DNA of 64,000 nucleotides from contig NC_083610.1 of NCBI RefSeq assembly GCF_029168945.1, positions 70,795,580-70,859,579 of the forward strand. The letters are read 5' to 3'. A model generated the notes under the pieces. It searched no databases. It saw only the letters and a program-made list of their open reading frames with translations, and had not been told where the DNA came from. Source of the stretch: Cannabis sativa. Lineage: Eukaryota; Streptophyta; Magnoliopsida; Rosales; Cannabaceae. Both the position numbers and the translations under genes were made by a program. Positions 11,701 through 23,115 of the stretch are shown here, one piece after another; the first letter of the stretch is position 1, and the number at the start of each line of letters is the position of its first letter.

Positions 11701-13264
11701 GTATGATTTTGATATCCACTATCGGCCGGGGGTGGGTAACCGAGCTGCGGATGCTTTGTCTCAAGTGCAGCCTCTAGAATGCTCTATCCTTACTACTACT
11801 ACTTGGTTGGATTGGACGGTGATTGAACAAGAAATTAAGCAAGATCCTTTCCTCTCTCGAGTAGTGGCAGATTTGGAACAAGGAAAGGATGTCTTGGGTT
11901 TTACCTTCGAGAAGCAGCGTCTGTTGTATCGGAAACGACTTGTTTTGGCTGCCACATCATCCTTGATTCCACATTTCCTTAGGGAATACCATAGCTCTCC
12001 AATCGGTGGTCATTCGGGAGAGTATCGGACTTACCTTCGCCTTCGTGGAGATGTTTATTGGGTCGGTATGAAAGCGCAAGTGGGGAATTTTGTGCGCGCT
12101 TGTGAAGTGTGCCAACAGAACAAGCACTTGGCCATGTCACCGAGGGGTCTCTTGCAGCCTTTAGATCTTCCCGCACAGGTTTGGGAGGACTTGACTATGG
12201 ATTTTATTGAGGGGTTGCCAAAATCGGAAGGTGTTGACACGATCTTAGTGGTTGTGGATCGTTTGAGCAAATACAGTCACTTTATTGCCCTCAAACACCC
12301 TTTCACAGCTCGCACAGTTGCCGAAGCCTTCCTTCATCAAGTGGTCAAGTTACATGGGGTTCCTCGGACCATAGTCTCGGATCGTGACCGCGTCTTTCTT
12401 AGTCATTTCTGGGCTGAGTTGTTCTGCCTCCAGGGCACTGAACTCCGCCGTAGCACCGCCTACCACCCGCAAACTGATGGCCAATCCGAGGTGGTAAATC
12501 GTTGCCTCGAGACTTATCTTCGTTGTTTGGCTTCTGATCGGCCTAAGGCATGGGCCAAGTGGTTGTCTTGGGCAGAGTACTGGTACAATACTACTTTCCA
12601 CTCCTCCTTGGGTTGTACTCCATTCAAGGTGTTATATGGGCGTGACCCACTAGCATTAATTCGGTATTCTGAGGGATCCACTTCTGTCTTGGCACTCGAG
12701 CAGTATTTGGAAGAACGAGATGGGTTTTTGGATGATCTCTAAATGCACTTGTTGCATGCTCAACACAAGATGAAGGCAGCAACTGATTCTTCTCGTCGAC
12801 ATGTGGAGTTTGTAGTTGGCGATCGAGTCTTCCTTAAGCTACGGCCTTATCGACAGAAGTCCTTAGCCCTCCGCAAGAATGAGAAGCTGGCTGCTCGTTT
12901 CTATGGGCCCTTTACTGTTCTGAAAAGGATTGGTGCCATCGCTTATCATTTGGACCTTGCCACATCCTCAGCGGTTCACCCCGTCTTCCATGTGTCCCAA
13001 CTCCGTGCTGCGGTTGGTTCAGCTCACTCGTCCCCTACCGTACCTCTTACATTGACTGCTGATTTGGAGTTGTTGGTCGAACCTGCGGAACTTTTGAATG
13101 TGCGTCAACGGCCTACACCTACGGGAGCTCCTATAGAAGTGTTGATTCGTTGGAAGGATTTGCCTCTTTTCGAAGCTACTTGGGAGAAGTTTGACACCAT
13201 TGCAGCCCAGTTTCCAGATTTTAACCTTGGGGACAAGGTTCGGGATTTTGGGGGGGGGGGGTAA
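8720..13264 (+). pseudogene. Gag-pol polyprotein with chromodomain, one in-frame stop
   Basis: The first ATG after the primer site opens 1340 codons up to TAA at 12740-12742. The same frame then continues for 173 codons to TAA at 13262. Order of domains: Gag; zinc motif C337-C340-H348-C350; aspartic protease with DSGATHNFV (D423); reverse transcriptase with FDDILVYS (D760, D761); RNase H with EADASGYG (D906); integrase with an HHCC finger and catalytic D1161, D1221 and E1257 (35 residues between the last two); then the C-terminal part with IRWKDLPLFEATWE, a chromodomain-type motif. The stop falls between the integrase core and its C-terminal region, so a protein ending there would lack the chromatin-targeting tail. 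No frameshift was noticed elsewhere. Confidence 0.93.
13250..13261 (+). promoter_or_regulatory. Polypurine tract (12-G run)
   Basis: An uninterrupted run of G (13250-13261) lies three bases before the 3' LTR, at the expected position of the plus-strand primer. It also supplies the last codons of the gag-pol frame. Confidence 0.7.
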
Positions 13265-13609
13265 TGATACGAATGTGAGGCTTCCTATTAAGTTTACTTA
13301 TGCTAGAAGGGGTAAGCAAGGTAAATCCAATGATGTGTTGGCTTAGGAGGGGGTATTTTGGTAATTGTCTTTAGTAGTGAGCTACCTTTTGTATGGGAAA
13401 GGATTGTGATTTTTAGTTATGCAATTTGTAAGAGAAAACTACCTTTTCTGCATCAGGTGAGAGCTGCCATAGCTCTCTACCTTGTGTGGAAGCTTATTTT
13501 CTTTGTTTTGATATTCAATAATAGCTCCTACTGTGAATTTCACTACTGTGCCTACTGTTACTTTGCTGTGTGTGTTGGTTATTATTTGAACTGCTACAGG
13601 TGCCCATCA
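13265..13609 (+). repeat. 3' LTR of the Reina-like element
   Basis: 345 bp, TG...CA bounded, matches the 5' LTR; followed directly by the CAAGA target copy. Confidence 0.93.
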
Positions 13610-13614
13610 CAAGA

Positions 13615-13984
13615 ATTATTATATAGTTTGTTTGTTTAATGTCTAAGTTTGTTTTGTTAAATGTTCCCATAACAAAGCTACTCATTATCATGTTGTTCTT
13701 GTTTTTGGTTAGATATTATTTTATCTAGTATAGTAATGTTTCTAATTATCCTTCCATTTAAAAAATAAATATTATTATAAGTAAAATGATAATATTTTAA
13801 TTATTATTATCTAATTATACAGCATACACTGTCGATAAAAGTTATTAATATTTGTAGAAAATAAATTATATATATTAACAATATATTTATGACATGCAGT
13901 CAAAAAAACTTATACTTTTTTTTTTCGATAAGTTATAAAATGATATATAAAAATATCTAACAAAGTATATGATACACTAACATT
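13615..13984. other. AT-rich spacer, no gene seen
   Basis: Continuation of the region split by the chromovirus. Only AT-rich sequence; no frame or element end supported. Confidence 0.4.
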
Positions 13985-13990
13985 TATTGT

Positions 13991-14365
13991 ATAGCATACA
14001 GAGGAAGAGCTAGACCCACAGACTTGATAAGAGTTGCACGCCCCGCTTTAGATAGAGTTTTTGCTTTCCAACCATGCAATTTAGTCGTCAGGTTATCCAG
14101 AATAAAGTTAAAATCTGCATCCTTTTGTTTTGATCTGAAAAGAGGAAGCCCCAAATAATTAACATTACCCTCTGGCGATCCTAAACCCAACATCTCCCTT
14201 ATCCTCTGCTTCATGTTATTAGGAGTATTCTTACTAAAGAAAATTGAGCTCTTCATTTTATTCACTTTTTGTCCCGACCAAGAGCAGAATTTCTCCAGAC
14301 AATCCCAGTAACCCTTGACCTCCTCCGCGTTTGCTTTCCCGACTAGAATGAGATCATCGGCAAAG
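13991..14365 (-). pseudogene. LINE reverse transcriptase fragment (inverted part)
   Basis: Minus-strand frame containing [14 protein letters not shown] (the FADD catalytic box of non-LTR reverse transcriptases), then [18 protein letters not shown] and [20 protein letters not shown], the standard order of the thumb region of plant LINEs. It stops at LPLYAIQ, where the element boundary is reached. The N-terminal part of the open frame beyond 14376 is antisense of the other LINE block and is not part of the protein. Confidence 0.85.
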
Positions 14366-15172
14366 AAAATTGATGGATTGGTGCGCGATTTCTGGTGGGG
14401 TTCTGAGAAGGGTAACAAAGGAATTCACCTAAAAGCCTGGGACAAACTCTGCCTCCCCAAATCCCTAGGGGGTTTGGGCTTCCGAAAATCCAAAGAAATG
14501 AACCAAGCTTTCCTCGCTAAGTGGGGGTGGAATCTACTGACAGTGGAACCGCCCTTTATGCCGCCGTATCCTCGAGGCCAAATACCTTAAAGGAAAGTCC
14601 TTTCTAGATTGTGTTCCGAAAGCCTCGGACTCGTGGTTTTGGAAGAATGTAACTAAATCAAGAGACGTCATTCGTAAAGGGGCTTGTAAGCGTGTGGCAG
14701 ATGGCCAGGATACCAACATTTGGTTGGACCCTTGGATTGCGCATCTAAAGGGATTCACTCCCCATTCTAGTGGGCGGGTAGTGAGTAGAGGAACCAAGGT
14801 AGCCGAGCTCCTGTTACAGAATGGTGGATGGAATATCCAAAAGCTCCACAATTTGTTTAATCAAGAAACGATCTCTGCTATCCTGAGTGAGGGTATTCCT
14901 GCTGGACGAGGCAAGGATAGCTGGTTCTGGACCTTGGAAAGTAATGGTCGGTTCTCCTGCAAGTCAGCCTATTTGGCCCAGACTGTGGATAGTTCGAGCC
15001 CTAGAGAGGTTGCTCCCTCTATGTGGAACAAGCTTTGGAATAGTAAAATTCCAGAGAGACTCAAGGTCCTTTGGTGGTGTATTCTGTCCAAGGCTCTCCC
15101 AGTTCGATCCGTGCTAGGTAGAAGGTTTCCTATCGAGGATGAGAGTTGCCCCCCGTGCGAATCGTAAAGTGA
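14366..15172 (+). pseudogene. LINE C-terminal region with zf-RVT domain
   Basis: Plus-strand translation starts [12 protein letters not shown], runs through [16 protein letters not shown], then (after frame changes near 14560-14690) DTNIWLDPWI, and the zinc-binding RVT domain including SKIPERLKVLWWCILSKALPV and CPPCES. A stop at about 15166 is followed in the next frame by the usual EHLFLSC motif. This continues the protein about 15 residues beyond where the inverted part ends, so a small piece was lost at the inversion junction. Confidence 0.8.
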
Positions 15173-15519
15173 AACTATGGAGCATTTATTTCTCTCTTGT
15201 AATGTTGCCTTTCACCTATGGCGTCATCTCCTCGGGGTATCTTCCCTATATGTGACGCCGGTATAAGAATGTGGGATTGGGTTAAGTTCTTATGGGATCT
15301 CAAAAACAAAGGAATTAATGAGCAGTTAGGAGACCTTTTTATATGCTTCGATCATCATTGACACAATCCGCGACTCGGAATGAAAAGGTACATAATAATA
15401 GTCCTAAGTGGATATCTTTAAATGTATAGACTCTGTTCGTTTTTCTTTTGCAGATCATCATGCTTACTTGCTCCCTTGTCCAACCCGGTGCTTGACGGAA
15501 TCTTGGTGTCCACCCCCAC

Positions 15520-15972
15520 AGGATTGGTTGAAGCTCAACTGCGACGTTAGAGTGGGGATGGATAGCATGTGCGCTGCAGTGGTTGCAAGGGATCACGTCG
15601 GCAAGGTGATCTGGGTTTCTACAAAAAGACTGGATTTTTCTAATGCTCTCTCGCGGGGGAAGCGGCGCTGTCGTTTGGCCATGTGAGGAGGCTAAAGCTC
15701 GTGGTATTGAGTTCCTTATTGTGGAGAGTGATTCGTGGGTGGTGATCAACGCTCTCAATGGGAAGGAGTCCTGTTGGGAGCTTGATAACTATGTCTCTTT
15801 TTGTAAAAATACCTCCACCTCTTTTATTGGTTGTACTTTTCAATTTGTTCGTAGACAGTGTAATTTTATGGCCCATAATGTGGCTAATTGGGCATTTTCC
15901 CATCAGATGTTTGGCTCTGTGCCAATTTCCTCTATGCCTGATTTTATATTTTGTAATGACCGCGAGGTCTAA
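15520..15972 (+). pseudogene. LINE RNase H-like domain
   Basis: KLNCDVRVGMDS opens an RVT_3-type RNase H domain. A frameshift near 15640-15680 moves the reading to EEAKARGIEFLIVESDSWVVINAL and then RRQCNFMAHNVANWAF, ending at a stop just before the 3' UTR and poly-A. The aspartates in NCD and ESDS are family catalytic positions. Two frames are needed, so it is not functional as written. Confidence 0.75.
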
Positions 15973-16040
15973 CCGTTTCTAATCTAATATAAGTACGTTT
16001 TTCTTCAAAAAAAAAAAAAAAAAAAAAAAAAAAGTATTGT

Positions 16041-16975
16041 CTTAGATATTAGTCATGCATACCCACTTAATGCACCATCAAAGGCTCAAAAAAGCTTCCT
16101 CACCCATAAGAAAATATATTTTTAAAATATTACTATTAAACATGGTAAGGTGCTTAATATTACAAAAGATGATACTATTAAAGCAGATTTTCACTAACTA
16201 AATTTGAACCTAATAGTAACAATCTCACACAGAAAAATAAATGTTGTAAATTTGAATCTAATACTGCATAGTCCACGAGTCAATCTTATTAGATTTCTGA
16301 TAGTTTTTCAGGGCTTTTTTTGTATGATTTTTTCGTCCCCTTTTTGATCCAACTTGCCACTATTTATAATCACATAGTAGACAATTAATTTACAAAGTTG
16401 ACTGTGACTTTTTACAACGATTATCCCCTGAAATCATGAGATCTGATTACATATCACGTTAAGTAAATGCGAATTTTAATTTAATTTCACACAGTTGTGA
16501 ATATCCCGCTTTTACTGGGTCAAAATAAACATGTATTAAATATGGCGTAAGCCATATCGTATTGGAATGTCTCGCTGGGAATAGAGTAGAATTAATCTTC
16601 ATAGCAGGCTGGAGCTCGTCATATATCTTTCCAAGGTTGATAATGCATGTTTCGTCGCTTTTACTTTAAATTTGACAACCACAGTTTCTGGTGGCGAGAT
16701 GATCTTTTTCGAGTGCATGCCTTCCTGCGGCGAGGTGGATGCCTCGCTATCTCTCGCTTTGGTTCGCCCATCTGTTATACTTAGTTTGTATACCATATAT
16801 TATAAGCCAAGTGTCTTCATTGTCGTTATATCTCCTCCACGTAATTAACGAGGTTAGTGCCTCGTCTTATACACTTGAAGTTACCTGGTTTCTCATCGAG
16901 GCACAAGGCAACAGTTTGTATATTCTTATCTCGCATAAGACTATCCAATCAGCCGAGTTGTAAACATACTCTGTT
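16041..16975. other. Spacer between two LINEs, no gene seen
   Basis: AT-rich until about 16560, then slightly GC-richer with several CTCG/CGAGG words. No frame with a recognisable protein family. It ends at the target-site copy of the next LINE (16976-16992). Confidence 0.4.
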
Positions 16976-17002
16976 AATTATGCTTTTAACGAAAGGAGAG
17001 TT

Positions 17003-17360
17003 CTGGATTGTTTACTGTTAAATCTGCTTATCATTTGGCTTTCTCTAATCAGGACCTTCCATCTTCTTCTTCATTTTCTGACTCTAAAAAGTTTTGGACA
17101 AGAATATGGTCTTCTATTGTCCCTCATAAGGTTAAACTTTGGGTCTGGCGTTTGTTGTCTAATGCAATTCCTGTTGCTTCTTCTTTGTTAATTCTCGTTT
17201 GTGTCCTGTTTGTAAGATGGAGAATGAGACTAATAAGCATGCATTGCTAGACTGCTCCAGGTCCAGGAAAGCTTGGCGATATTCCAGGTTTGCTGCTTAT
17301 TATGATACTTTTAAACACTTGGGTATTGATGAGTTCTTTCTTGGTCTTGTACAAACTTTG
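17003..17360 (+). pseudogene. LINE zf-RVT domain (left half of split LINE)
   Basis: FTVKSAYHLAF, then FWTRIWSSIVPHKVKLWVWRLLSNAIPV, is the zinc-binding RVT domain of plant LINEs. After a frameshift near 17200 the reading continues CKMENETNKHALLDCSRSRKAW and ends GLVQTL at the insertion point of element A. The upstream reverse transcriptase is missing because the LINE is 5' truncated. Confidence 0.82.
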
Positions 17361-18505
17361 TGTTGAAATTTATTTTACTAGGATCTTAGATCTACTCACA
17401 AGTATGTTGTTTAACATCCTAAATATGAACTTTCTAAAACGATAATAAACACATATAAAGTTAAGAAAACCTTACATTGGTTGCAGCAGAATAATATGTC
17501 TCCTTCCACTCAGATCTCTAACCCTTGTATCATTTCTGTCGCAGAGTATTATCAAGATTTGAGCCCGGATGTCCTTCTCTTTGATTTTGATCCTTCACGA
17601 TCTTCCAATCTATGATTGAGGTACCACTTGCTGTGTATGGGCACTACTCTCACTAGGAGGTTTCGAAATAATGAAGAAGAAAAGAGAGAGAGAGAGGGTC
17701 GGCTATAGAGAGAAAGTGGAAGGCTAGTTTTTCTAAAAGGCAATCTCTTGAATTACTGAAACACTCTTAAAAAAACTTTTTAACTCATAAAATAGACTGA
17801 GCCATCACTCTCTATTTATAGGCAACTACTAAGTTTAGGTTAGTAATTATTTGGCATTAAAATAATGAAAATATTAATTGGAAAAACCCAATCAAGTGGC
17901 CGGCCATAGGTGTTAGTAGGCCTCACTTGGATTTTGCAGTTTTCACAATTTTTATTTCTATTTTCTCAAAAACGCCAATTTTCCAATTCTAACCATTTAA
18001 ATGCCAAAACTAATTATTTAATAACTAAAATAGATTATTAAATAATATTTTCATTTAATATAATTATTAATTAGACATATAGTGTCTCTTAATTAATAAA
18101 TAACCCTAGAATATCTTTTCTTTACAATTTCACCCCTGCTTAGTGAAAATTCACAAATTAGACATAGTCTAATCTTTAGAATTATAATTGATTAATCATA
18201 AATCAATTATTGTGTCTTACAAGCAGTATGGTCTCAACTAGAATGGGGACCATGGATCTATATTGCTGAGCTTCCAATAAGCCGAACCGAATTTACCAAG
18301 TAAATTTCCTAACTTATTAATTTCTTGTTGAATCCACTCTTAGAACTTGGAATTGCACTCTCAGACTTATATAGAGCATTCTATATGTTCCACGATATAG
18401 ATATGCTATCTCATTTAACCATCGTTATAATCTTAATGTGATCAAAGATCCTTTATATAGATGATTTACATCGAGATGGGATAAATTTACCGTTTACACC
18501 CCTCA
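17361..18505 (-). repeat. Left (3') LTR of element A, first part
   Basis: Matches 51556-52797 of the right LTR until the transposon insertion after CCCCTCA. It contains a (GA)6 tract at 17684-17695, where the right LTR has about 57 units. Confidence 0.88.
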
Positions 18506-19157
18506 GGGCTCGTTTGGTGCGCAGGATTGGACTGGACTACGTGGACAGGATTGGATAGGATTGGATTGGATAGGATTATGCTTTATACAATACTGTGTTT
18601 GGTAAACTGTCGGATTAAGTACTGGATAAATAATACTGTGTTTGGTACATGGCTTGACTGGACTAAATATTGTTTTCTAAATTTTTTTAAATATTAATTA
18701 AATTATTAAAAAAAAATATACATCAACAAATAATTTTTTTTTTTAATTATTAATTTTTTCAAATTATTGTTTTAATAATTTAACAAGTTAAGCAACAAAA
18801 ATGAAAATAAAATATTTTTAAATAATGTATAATATCTGGTACACATATATAAACAAAATAGTAAAAATATAACATTTATATAGTCAAATATAGTCAAAAG
18901 TACACATAATTAGCTCGGTTAGCAAAAAAACTAACTATTCTTGTTCATATAAACTACTATGCCTTCATAAATGCATACACAAAATATATGATAGCTTTAA
19001 CATGAGATCTATCTAAATATTCAAGTCATATGTATTAATCTAATTGTTACTCACCACCTAAAGATAAACTCCATTTAGTAGTTATAAAGCCTTACACATT
19101 TTAAATTTAGTGACACCACATATAAGATATAAGTTATATTTTAATGTCTTTAGAGCC

Positions 19158-20134
19158 TCATCCATGGTTAATAAGGGTCATGACAAACTCTATCTTGGTA
19201 GCCTCATCCATATTTTTCAAAGCACTCACATTCCATGGTTGTTCAGCAAATATCTTTAGAGCTTTGATTTGATCAGCAACATGGAGGTTCATCTTTGTGA
19301 TCTCTTCCCAAACAGAGTCATACATCTTGTTATTATCTCTATTTTTTAGCGTTTCAATGAGCAACTTCGTTTCCTCATGTGATTTCTCCATCATATTATC
19401 CAAAGACTTTGCTAGTTTTTCTAACCCAACACAAATATCTGAACCTGGTCTAGCTCTCTTCTTTCTTCCAGATTGGGATTGATTACCACTTGATTGGTTG
19501 ACAGACATTGGGGAAAATGATGATTCTTCTTGCATTTCATTGCCATCATAATCATCTTCAAGATCGAATGCTTTAGCCATATCAGCTGGAGTTTCAGCGG
19601 CTTTTCCAGTTGCACGATCCGCTCCAAAGATATTAGCCAATCTGTCATAGATAGGAAATTGTTTACCCCTCCATCCGTCAGCGTCTTTGTGACTCTGAAA
19701 TAATAAGTGATGAATTAGAATGTAGTTTATTAGTATTCATCAATTCGAAACCAACTAAACAAATTTAATATAAGTACCTACACATATGCATTCCATACTT
19801 CATCACTATCAACCTGAATGCACTTTAATATTTCGTTCCAACCAAACCCACTCACATTTAGCATGTCAAATACTATACTATATTGTTTCTTCCATATTTT
19901 TATCTTTGACTCAATGTGGGGGCTTGCTTTCAATCCAGAATTAGGACACTTAAAACGTAATTCTTTTTCAATTAATGGGTATGTTCCAGCTTTGAAGCCA
20001 CCATCACAACGATAGCCACGCAACACACATGACTCTAACACTACCAATAACGCTTCCTCCTCCAAAATTGTCCAAGTACGACGACCCCCTTTCTTTGAGT
20101 TGGAAGTATGTTGCATGTTGTCTCCACTTTCCAT
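19158..20134 (-). CDS. PIF/Harbinger ORF1, Myb/SANT-like DNA-binding protein
   Basis: Two exons: 20134-19784 (117 codons from ATG) and 19694-19158, with an intron starting GTGTAGG and ending TTTCAG. The joined product is about 295 residues. Exon 1 carries a trihelix/Myb-like domain: RRTWTILEEEALLVVLESC, then KIKIWKKQYSIVFDML and GFGWNE. Exon 2 begins SHKDADGWRGKQFPIYDRL and IFGADRATG, a conserved ORF1 block, then an acidic stretch, a basic RKKRARPG motif and a possible coiled-coil tail. In this superfamily ORF1 is required with the transposase for mobility and probably helps DNA binding or nuclear import. An upstream in-frame ATG at 20164 is possible; 20134 was chosen because the conserved part follows it. 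Exon limits are by eye. Confidence 0.85.
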
Positions 20135-20337
20135 TCCTATATAATACAAAATATTGGAAACCAATGATATACAACATCTACTAATTGAAGAAACATGTTA
20201 TAAAATTATGTATAACAACTAATAAATATAAACGTACTTTTATTGCATAATTCAAACAAAAGTCTAAAACAAGCAGTCATATAAATTCAATTATACTAAT
20301 CAACAACATTGAAAACAACATTTAATACAGCAAAATA

Positions 20338-21728
20338 CTAATATCTACGGCCTCTACTTTCTCTCCATTCATTAAACATGTTTGTTGCCAAAGCATCTCT
20401 CCAAGTAGTCCATGCATCAGATGATTCAATAGTGGGAATAATGTTCACATCATCAAGAGTTTGGTTTTGTGAGCTATCTTGTGCATCTAATTCTGCTTCC
20501 ATAGGATCATATGACATTTCTCTCCTAATAAGGTTATGAAGAAGACAACAAGCAGTCATTATTCTACATTGAGTTTTGATTGGATAAAAAGAAGGGCTTC
20601 TCAATATAGCCCATCGAATCTTAAGCAAACCGAAACAACGTTCTATAATATTTCTAGCAGATGAATGTTTCATGTTAAAAAATTCTTTCTCATTTGTAGG
20701 TGCACATCCATGTTGCCATTCTGACAAATGATATCTTGTTCCTCTGTATGGTGCAAGAAACCCTTCACAATTGGTATAACCAGCATCCACAAGATAATAA
20801 TAACCTAACAAAAATAAATATATATTATTGAGGACTCTATGTGGTTTAAGGTATAAATTAAAGTGCATTGCACATTTCAAAACAAACTCTACCTTCAGGA
20901 ACTCTTAAACCATGTGCTCTACTTATTCCATCTCGTAGAACTCTTGAGTCTGATGCCGAACCTTCCCAACCCGGTAAAACAAATATAAAATTCATATTCC
21001 GATCACAAACTCCTAACATATTGGTGGTAACCTTGCCCTTTCTATTTCGATAGCTCGGCTTGTCAATTTGACTAACATACACCTCAATATGTGTCCCATC
21101 TAATGCTCCTAAACAATTCTTTACAAAATAAAGCCAACAAAATATTAATTTGAATATAAACACTAAATTTTAATGGTCCAAAATCTAATAACTTCTTAGT
21201 TAAAAATTGTTAATATACCTTGAAACATTTCCATCTATCGTCATTGTAACTTTCTGAAACAGGTTCTGGCACAACTAACAAGCTAGCTTGTAATCGAAGA
21301 ACTCCACTCAATACCGCATTGAAGTATCTACTAACAGTTTCACCCGACCGCTTGAACTTATGGTGAATTGTTCTATTTTTAACATGATGAGCAAGTATAT
21401 TTAAGAAAATACATACTTGCTCTTCTATAGTCACCAATCCATCTACTTTTAATCTCCCATTATGTCTAAGTAACTCACATAATACACCAAAAGTTCTTCT
21501 ATCCATTCGAAGTTCGTTCACACACTCTATATCACCACTTCGTATATAAGTATCTAGTATACTTAGCCTAGTCTCATTATTCACAAAAGTTCGATTTTTA
21601 AGCATGTGTTTTTCATAATATTGTTGAACTTTGATATAGGCATTTATTAGCACTAAAATACCCATTATTATTCGTCTAAAATGTAAATTTCTTGCAAGCA
21701 CAAACACCACAATGTCCATCTCGTCCAT
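20338..21728 (-). CDS. PIF/Harbinger DDE transposase
   Basis: Three exons: 21728-21219, 21118-20893 and 20804-20338, with GT-AG introns of about 100 and 88 bp, giving 1203 nt (400 residues). The N-terminal third holds a helix-turn-helix-like region (RMDRRTFGVLCELL ... SGETVSRYFNAVLSGVL). The catalytic triad is D177 in GALDGTHIEVY, D252 in YYYLVDAGYTN and E300 in RNIIERCFGLLK, with 47 residues between the second D and E, as in PIF transposases. GSASDSRVL and GRTRYHL-like blocks are also in place. There is no stop or frameshift. It would cut and paste copies bearing the GGGCYCGTTTGG ends. The length is normal for the family. Confidence 0.9.
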
Positions 21729-23112
21729 AACTATTAAAGAAATTAAAAAAAAAATATAAAATATAAGATATCATGATAAAGACATGTGTAAACTAACAAA
21801 AATTATACAATTAATAATTAAAAACATCAACCAATTATCCTAACTTTAATGTTAAAATATATAATTTAATTCAACTATTATCTTAACTTTTTTTTTTATA
21901 CGAAGGTGTCACATAAGTAAAATATTCTTCGCCAATCAAAGTATGCAAGAAATTTCAAGAAGAATAAAAAACTATATATAATACTTAAACAAAATTATCC
22001 ATTACTAAATATATACACATACACTACACACTCCCTTAATACACCCTTCGTACATACACAATTAATCAATTTCCTTATTATTTTTCTTGTTAATTTAATA
22101 ATACATAAACTAATCAAATAATATAAAGTAACAAAAGCATACAATGTTTAAAATACTAAAATCAATTAAAGAGCATTCATCATCGTAAGCCTAACGACCA
22201 AGGTGTTGTAATGAATTGATATTACTCCTATGTGTATGTATATTAGTAGCTTGAAGTAGAGAACTTAATCAAAATCAATATTGCATATAGCTTAAATGAT
22301 TAGGATTTTTGGTCTCTTTACTTTATTTGGAAAAAAGGTAAATTGTGAAAGGAGATGGAATAGGCTATAGTCGAAGTCTTAAAAAAAATTGGTCTAAATC
22401 TAAGCTAATTAATTTTAATAGAATTCGTTTACAATGATTTTCTATATTTTTTTTTATAAATATAATTAGTGTTAGATGATACAAAGAATAATTAACAAAA
22501 TTCTCATAGCAATTTATATTTTGAGAACCAACTGAAATTTAAGACAAAAGGGAACGAATCAGAGGAGGAATAGATGCACTCTCAATCCCAACTTCAAAAT
22601 AGGCATATATTTTATAGATCTAGATCTGATTAAAACCCAAAAAATTGAAAAAGCAAAATAAAAAAATATACAAGTAAAATCTGAAAAATAGAGCACAGAA
22701 AAAAAAGTAAAGAGATGAAAAAAAAAATAAAAGAAAAAAAGAACAATGAAATACCTCACATTGGTGGTGGGAGCTCAAGTACGTCGGTGGTGAGAACGTG
22801 GCGGTGAGGTGGTGAGACTTCGTGACAGTGATGGTGGTGAGGTTTCGTGATGGCGGTCGGAGAGGATACGGCAAGAGTGGTGCGACTACTCCTTCAGACA
22901 GTGAAGCCAAGAGTTTGTGGGAAGGTGAAGGGTTTGGAAAAATAAAGCATTCCCACCTAATCCCACCTTTTAAGTTGGGACTAGTTATCCCATAAAAAAA
23001 AGGCATTAAATTTAGTCAATGGACTAATAATCTGGTCAAAATTTATCACCAAACATGGGCTTAGGATTAATAAACCCAGTCCCACTCCTTTTCCTGATGC
23101 CCAAACGGGCCC
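21729..23112. other. PIF/Harbinger upstream region, no gene
   Basis: From the transposase start to the right end of the transposon. AT-rich with a GGTGGTGAG-rich block (22755-22880); presumably holds the transposase promoter, but no motif can be assigned with confidence. Confidence 0.4.
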
Positions 23113-23115
23113 TCA

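Larger units (their letters stand above)
8343..13609 (+). mobile_element. Complete Ty3/gypsy chromovirus (Reina-like), 5.27 kb
   Basis: LTRs of 347 and 345 bp begin TGATACGAATG and end GGTGCCCATCA. They are flanked by the perfect 5-bp duplication CAAGA (8338-8342 and 13610-13614). A tRNA-iMet primer-binding site follows the 5' LTR, and a 12-base G run precedes the 3' LTR. One long frame encodes Gag, protease, RT, RNase H and integrase, with a chromodomain-like tail, broken by a single stop at 12740. Short LTRs, small size, the CX2CX7HXC zinc motif and the chromodomain fit the Reina lineage. The LTRs differ at about 13 positions by eye (roughly 4%), so the insertion is fairly young. Confidence 0.93.
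13991..16033 (+). mobile_element. LINE with inverted 5' segment (twin-priming structure)
   Basis: Two blocks of one LINE lie head to head. 13991 to about 14365 encodes reverse transcriptase on the minus strand; about 14366-15972 encodes the immediately downstream parts of the same protein type on the plus strand, ending in a 27-base poly-A (16007-16033). The junction sits in about 11 bases (AAAATTGATGG, 14366-14376) readable as either block, i.e. microhomology. TATTGT before the element (13985-13990) and after the poly-A (16035-16040) is a possible but short target duplication. This arrangement is known from L1 5' inversions. Confidence 0.78.
18506..23112 (-). mobile_element. Apparently intact PIF/Harbinger transposon, 4.6 kb
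   Basis: Ends are GGGCTCGTTTGG (18506) and CCAAACGGGCCC (23112), near-perfect inverted repeats flanked by TCA on each side (18503-18505 and 23113-23115). The T-N-A 3-bp duplication and GGGCCCGTTTGG-like terminus are typical of plant PIF/Harbinger. Both family genes are present on the minus strand: a DDE transposase (20338-21728) and a Myb-like ORF1 (19158-20134). Both read without stops when canonical GT-AG introns are removed. The element interrupts the left LTR of A between CCCCTCA and ATGTG. It is the only element here that looks autonomous. Confidence 0.92.
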
